A stretch of 64,000 bases of DNA. Source: Chlamydiota bacterium. Lineage in GTDB: Bacteria; Chlamydiota; Chlamydiia; Chlamydiales; Parachlamydiaceae. The stretch covers positions 72,332-136,331 of the forward strand of contig JABDGQ010000003.1 in NCBI GenBank assembly GCA_013285965.1. Reading direction: 5' to 3'. Positions 62,111 through 64,000 of the stretch are shown here, piece after piece (position 1 is the stretch's first letter; every line of letters starts with the position of its first letter). The notes under the pieces are model-generated. The model ran no database searches, was not told where the DNA came from, and was given only the letters and a program-made list of their open reading frames with translations. The position numbers and the translations under genes were made by a program.

Positions 62111-63070
62111 ATGAGAGAAGCAAGTACATTAGAGAGAGAGCTATTTATCCGCTATGGTTCTGCTGCATCTGAAGCAATGTTTGATTATCCGTGTAACTTT
62201 TTTCAAATACCCGATTGTTTAGGATATATTTCTTATCGGGTTGAATTCAAATGCGCAATTATTATAGGGGACCCTATATGCCCAATCAGTGAACTAGAAG
62301 CCTTGACTTACGCCTTTCATCAATATTGTCATGGTGCTGGTTTAAAAATCATATACGTTATTGTATCAGAAAAATTTGCCCGCTTTGTACAACAATATTG
62401 TCCAATTTTAATTGAGGTTTGTGAGGAATTAATTTTTGATCCGCAACTCAATCAAATATTCAAAAGCAATAGACTTCATCATAGAGTCGAAAAAGCGATT
62501 CAACATGGATTAACTTTTCATGAATATATCCCCTTTGATAACGAAATAGAAAATGGCATTGCTGAATTGAGTAATAAGTGGCTAAAGGGCAAAAAAGGTC
62601 TAGGTTTACATTTGGGACATTTAAACTTTTTTGAAACTCATTTGGGAAAACGATGGTTTTATGTTAAGGATGGAAATACAATTACCTCTATGGCTATGTT
62701 GAGTCAAATCGGCTCGCAAAAAGGTTGGTTACTTAAGTTTTTTATTACCGATCCTTCTGCTTTCCATGATACCTCAGAGTTTATGATGGCATCTGTGCTC
62801 ACCCTTCTAAAAAAAGAAAACTGCTCTTTTTTAACCAAAGGATCTCAACCAGTTGATTATTTAAGTGAAATAAATGGTTTAAAGTATAGTGCTCCATTTG
62901 TCAAATTTGTTTATAAAATGGTCAGTATTATCTTTAAATTTAAGAAACGTAAAGAATATTGGAAAAGATATCAATCCAAAAAAGAACGTTCCTATTTACT
63001 CTTATCCTCATCAAATATTGGTATCAGCGAGATAAGGGCACTAATGAAAGTCTTTAAAATGCATTATTAA
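62111..63070 (+). CDS. MprF C-terminal-like (DUF2156) aminoacyltransferase-family protein
   Basis: The 319-residue protein matches the soluble C-terminal domain of lysyl-phosphatidylglycerol synthase. It has a tandem GNAT-like fold with IIIGDPICPISELEAL, LHHRVEKAIQHGL, SNKWLKGKKGLGLHLGHLN and FMMASVLTLLKKENCSFLTKGSQP. The long N-terminal membrane flippase of MprF is missing. Only a short hydrophobic stretch exists near 265-275. Related proteins move an amino acid from aminoacyl-tRNA to lipids or other acceptors. Substrate and acceptor are unknown. It lies 52 bases after dapL on the same strand. Its stop codon is followed by a family B fragment. Confidence 0.78.
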   Translation: MREASTLERELFIRYGSAASEAMFDYPCNFFQIPDCLGYISYRVEFKCAIIIGDPICPISELEALTYAFHQYCHGAGLKIIYVIVSEKFARFVQQYCPILIEVCEELIFDPQLNQIFKSNRLHHRVEKAIQHGLTFHEYIPFDNEIENGIAELSNKWLKGKKGLGLHLGHLNFFETHLGKRWFYVKDGNTITSMAMLSQIGSQKGWLLKFFITDPSAFHDTSEFMMASVLTLLKKENCSFLTKGSQPVDYLSEINGLKYSAPFVKFVYKMVSIIFKFKKRKEYWKRYQSKKERSYLLLSSSNIGISEIRALMKVFKMHY

Positions 63071-63093
63071 CTTCATCTTATGCATAATTTGAA
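63069..63093. repeat. Family B element fragment (left end)
   Basis: AACTTCATCTTATGCATAA matches the family B terminus with a one-base insertion. It begins in the stop codon of the upstream gene. No right end is found in the following 200 bases, which otherwise hold only AT-rich sequence. Confidence 0.5.
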
Positions 63094-63282
63094 ATATTTG
63101 CGCAAATAACTAGCTTGAATTTGTTAAAATAGGCAAAGTAATTTTAAGCAGATTTCTTTATAAGGGAGTCTAATTGCACTATCACTCATACACTACCTTT
63201 AGAATATGCACCATAGGCTTATGGTATTTTTTAAAAAGAAAGATAATTGTTTAAAAATTGTTTTAAAACTATAAGAAAAAAT

Positions 63283-63639
63283 ATGAATTTACCCCCAAAG
63301 CAGCACGAACATACAGCGGCCTATTTTTTTTTACATTTTTTGCGCAATTTAGTGATTGGTTTTATTATCTTGGCGATCATACTGGGTGTTGGTACCATAG
63401 GTTATCATCACTTTGAAAAAACAGACTGGCTTGATAGTTATGTTAATGCCTCTATGATTGTCTCTGGTGTGGGGACATTAAACGACCCTCATACTAGAGA
63501 TGGCAAAATTTTTGTTTCGATCTACTCGCTAATTGGGGGTGGCGGCTTTATTCTAATTCTTGCTATTATATTTTCCCCTATTTTTCATTGGTTATTCAGA
63601 CAATTAAAAGTTGAAGACCGAGAACATTTTAAGGATTAA
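63283..63639 (+). CDS. Small two-helix membrane protein, ion-channel-like
   Basis: This 118-residue protein (ATG at 63283, with an alternative TTG at 63247) has two membrane helices: LVIGFIILAIILGVGTIGY and ILILAIIFSPIFHWLF. Between them is a short re-entrant-like segment (DSYVNASMIVSGVGTL) placed where two-helix potassium channels carry their selectivity filter. The filter would read SGVGT rather than TVGYG. A channel role is possible, but function is not established. A charged cytoplasmic tail (QLKVEDREHF) follows. Confidence 0.6.
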   Translation: MNLPPKQHEHTAAYFFLHFLRNLVIGFIILAIILGVGTIGYHHFEKTDWLDSYVNASMIVSGVGTLNDPHTRDGKIFVSIYSLIGGGGFILILAIIFSPIFHWLFRQLKVEDREHFKD

Positions 63640-63743
63640 AATCACAAAATTAAGGTTAAATATTTAATTTATATCTCCGTGGTAAATTTGTTAAATTAAG
63701 CGATAATTCTATTTGGAAATTTAGCTATTTTTAAATCATGATA

Positions 63744-64000
63744 TTATAAATAATTAATACGTGGATTGCCATGTAAAGCATATTTATTAGGCCCATTAGA
63801 ATTAATTTCTATAAAAGCATAGGGACTCGATGGTGCAACTATTTTAAGGTTATAGATTGTAACAATATTTTTTCTCAATGTTTCATAAGAAGTAGCATAT
63901 ACCTTTGCTGAATCAGGCTGAGCAGGGTTACTTCCATCTTGAGGATCAATATAATACACACGTTTATCGACTTTATTAGCCCCCACAATAACTATACTAT
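63744..64000 (-). CDS. Unknown protein, C-terminal part (5' end outside window)
   Basis: The frame is open to the window edge, so only the last 85 or so residues are present. They are rich in Tyr, Asn and Pro (YYIDPQDGSNPAQPDSA, APSSPYAFIEINSNGPN) with a beta-like pattern, and end RINYL. No family is recognised. An internal GTG at 63986 is not a convincing start. Confidence 0.45.
   Translation of the reverse strand, partial: SIVIVGANKVDKRVYYIDPQDGSNPAQPDSAKVYATSYETLRKNIVTIYNLKIVAPSSPYAFIEINSNGPNKYALHGNPRINYL

Noticed and set aside
1..64000. tRNA, rRNA and CRISPR signals
   Set aside because: Gaps were read for cloverleaf T-loop signatures and regularly spaced repeats and none were found. The repeats present are dispersed inverted-repeat elements, not spacers and direct repeats.

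Overview
The window is an AT-rich chromosomal segment from a member of the Chlamydiae, most likely an environmental (amoeba-associated) lineage such as the Parachlamydiaceae. The assignment rests on recalled chlamydial gene orders that are visible here: mutL-pepP; lnt...lpxC-fabZ-lpxA-fmt; hisS-mip-trxA; SWIB-lpxG-ispD-truA; and DUF47-pit. It also rests on chlamydia-typical proteins: a very long GreA, a SWIB-domain protein, and LL-diaminopimelate aminotransferase (DapL). The genus cannot be fixed by eye. No rRNA, tRNA, CRISPR array or intact transposase was found.

Layout. Positions 1-2000 hold the end of hemD, a converging tag glycosylase and a secreted endonuclease/exonuclease-fold protein. 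Positions 2000-6492 (minus) are a mutL-pepP-spoU-rluA operon. Positions 6763-11680 (plus) hold a CCA/poly(A) nucleotidyltransferase, a second SpoU methyltransferase, rsgA and lnt. Positions 11641-15376 are an island of four tandem TPR-like paralogues (minus), interleaved with short inverted-repeat elements. The island separates lnt from lpxC-fabZ-lpxA-fmt (15377-18583). Positions 18750-26453 carry two small unknown proteins, xerD, pgi, an alpha/beta hydrolase, a phosphoribosyltransferase, a tandem D-Ala-D-Ala ligase and rpiA. Positions 26549-31001 are a complete tripartite efflux operon (NodT-EmrA-EmrB type). Then come a secreted SGNH esterase, an Rsm22-type methyltransferase, DUF47-Pit phosphate transport, a small YtjA-like membrane protein between two copies of a second repeat, a BON-domain protein, hisS, mip and trxA. 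Position 40753 starts a large protein resembling plant plastid UGP3. It is followed by SWIB, lpxG, ispD, truA, a glyoxalase-fold protein, a kinase-like unknown, a YacP-like nuclease, rdgB and greA. Positions 51828-54940 hold two small charged proteins and two paralogous Ser/Thr kinases. The window ends with a hexapeptide acyltransferase-like protein, recD2, a phospholipase-D-fold protein, the dapB-dapA-dapL operon, an MprF-C-terminal-like protein, a two-helix channel-like protein and a truncated unknown.

Two families of short non-coding elements recur. Family A is about 163 bp, begins and ends in TA, and has termini reading TAGACTTCTTTCGAAAC. It occurs as full copies, single ends, and collapsed terminus-to-terminus palindromes. 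Family B is about 169 bp, with termini reading AACTCACCTTACGCATAA and a strong internal hairpin. Both look like non-autonomous transposable elements (MITEs). They touch genes directly: one forms the 3' end of lnt, one lies against the ribosome-binding site of trxA, and one lies against the stop codon of the YtjA-like gene.

Functionally the window combines envelope biogenesis (lipid A, lipoprotein acylation, meso-DAP, D-Ala-D-Ala), DNA and RNA maintenance (mutL, recD2, xerD, tag; methyltransferases, rsgA, truA) and likely host-interaction genes (kinases, TPR proteins, secreted hydrolases).
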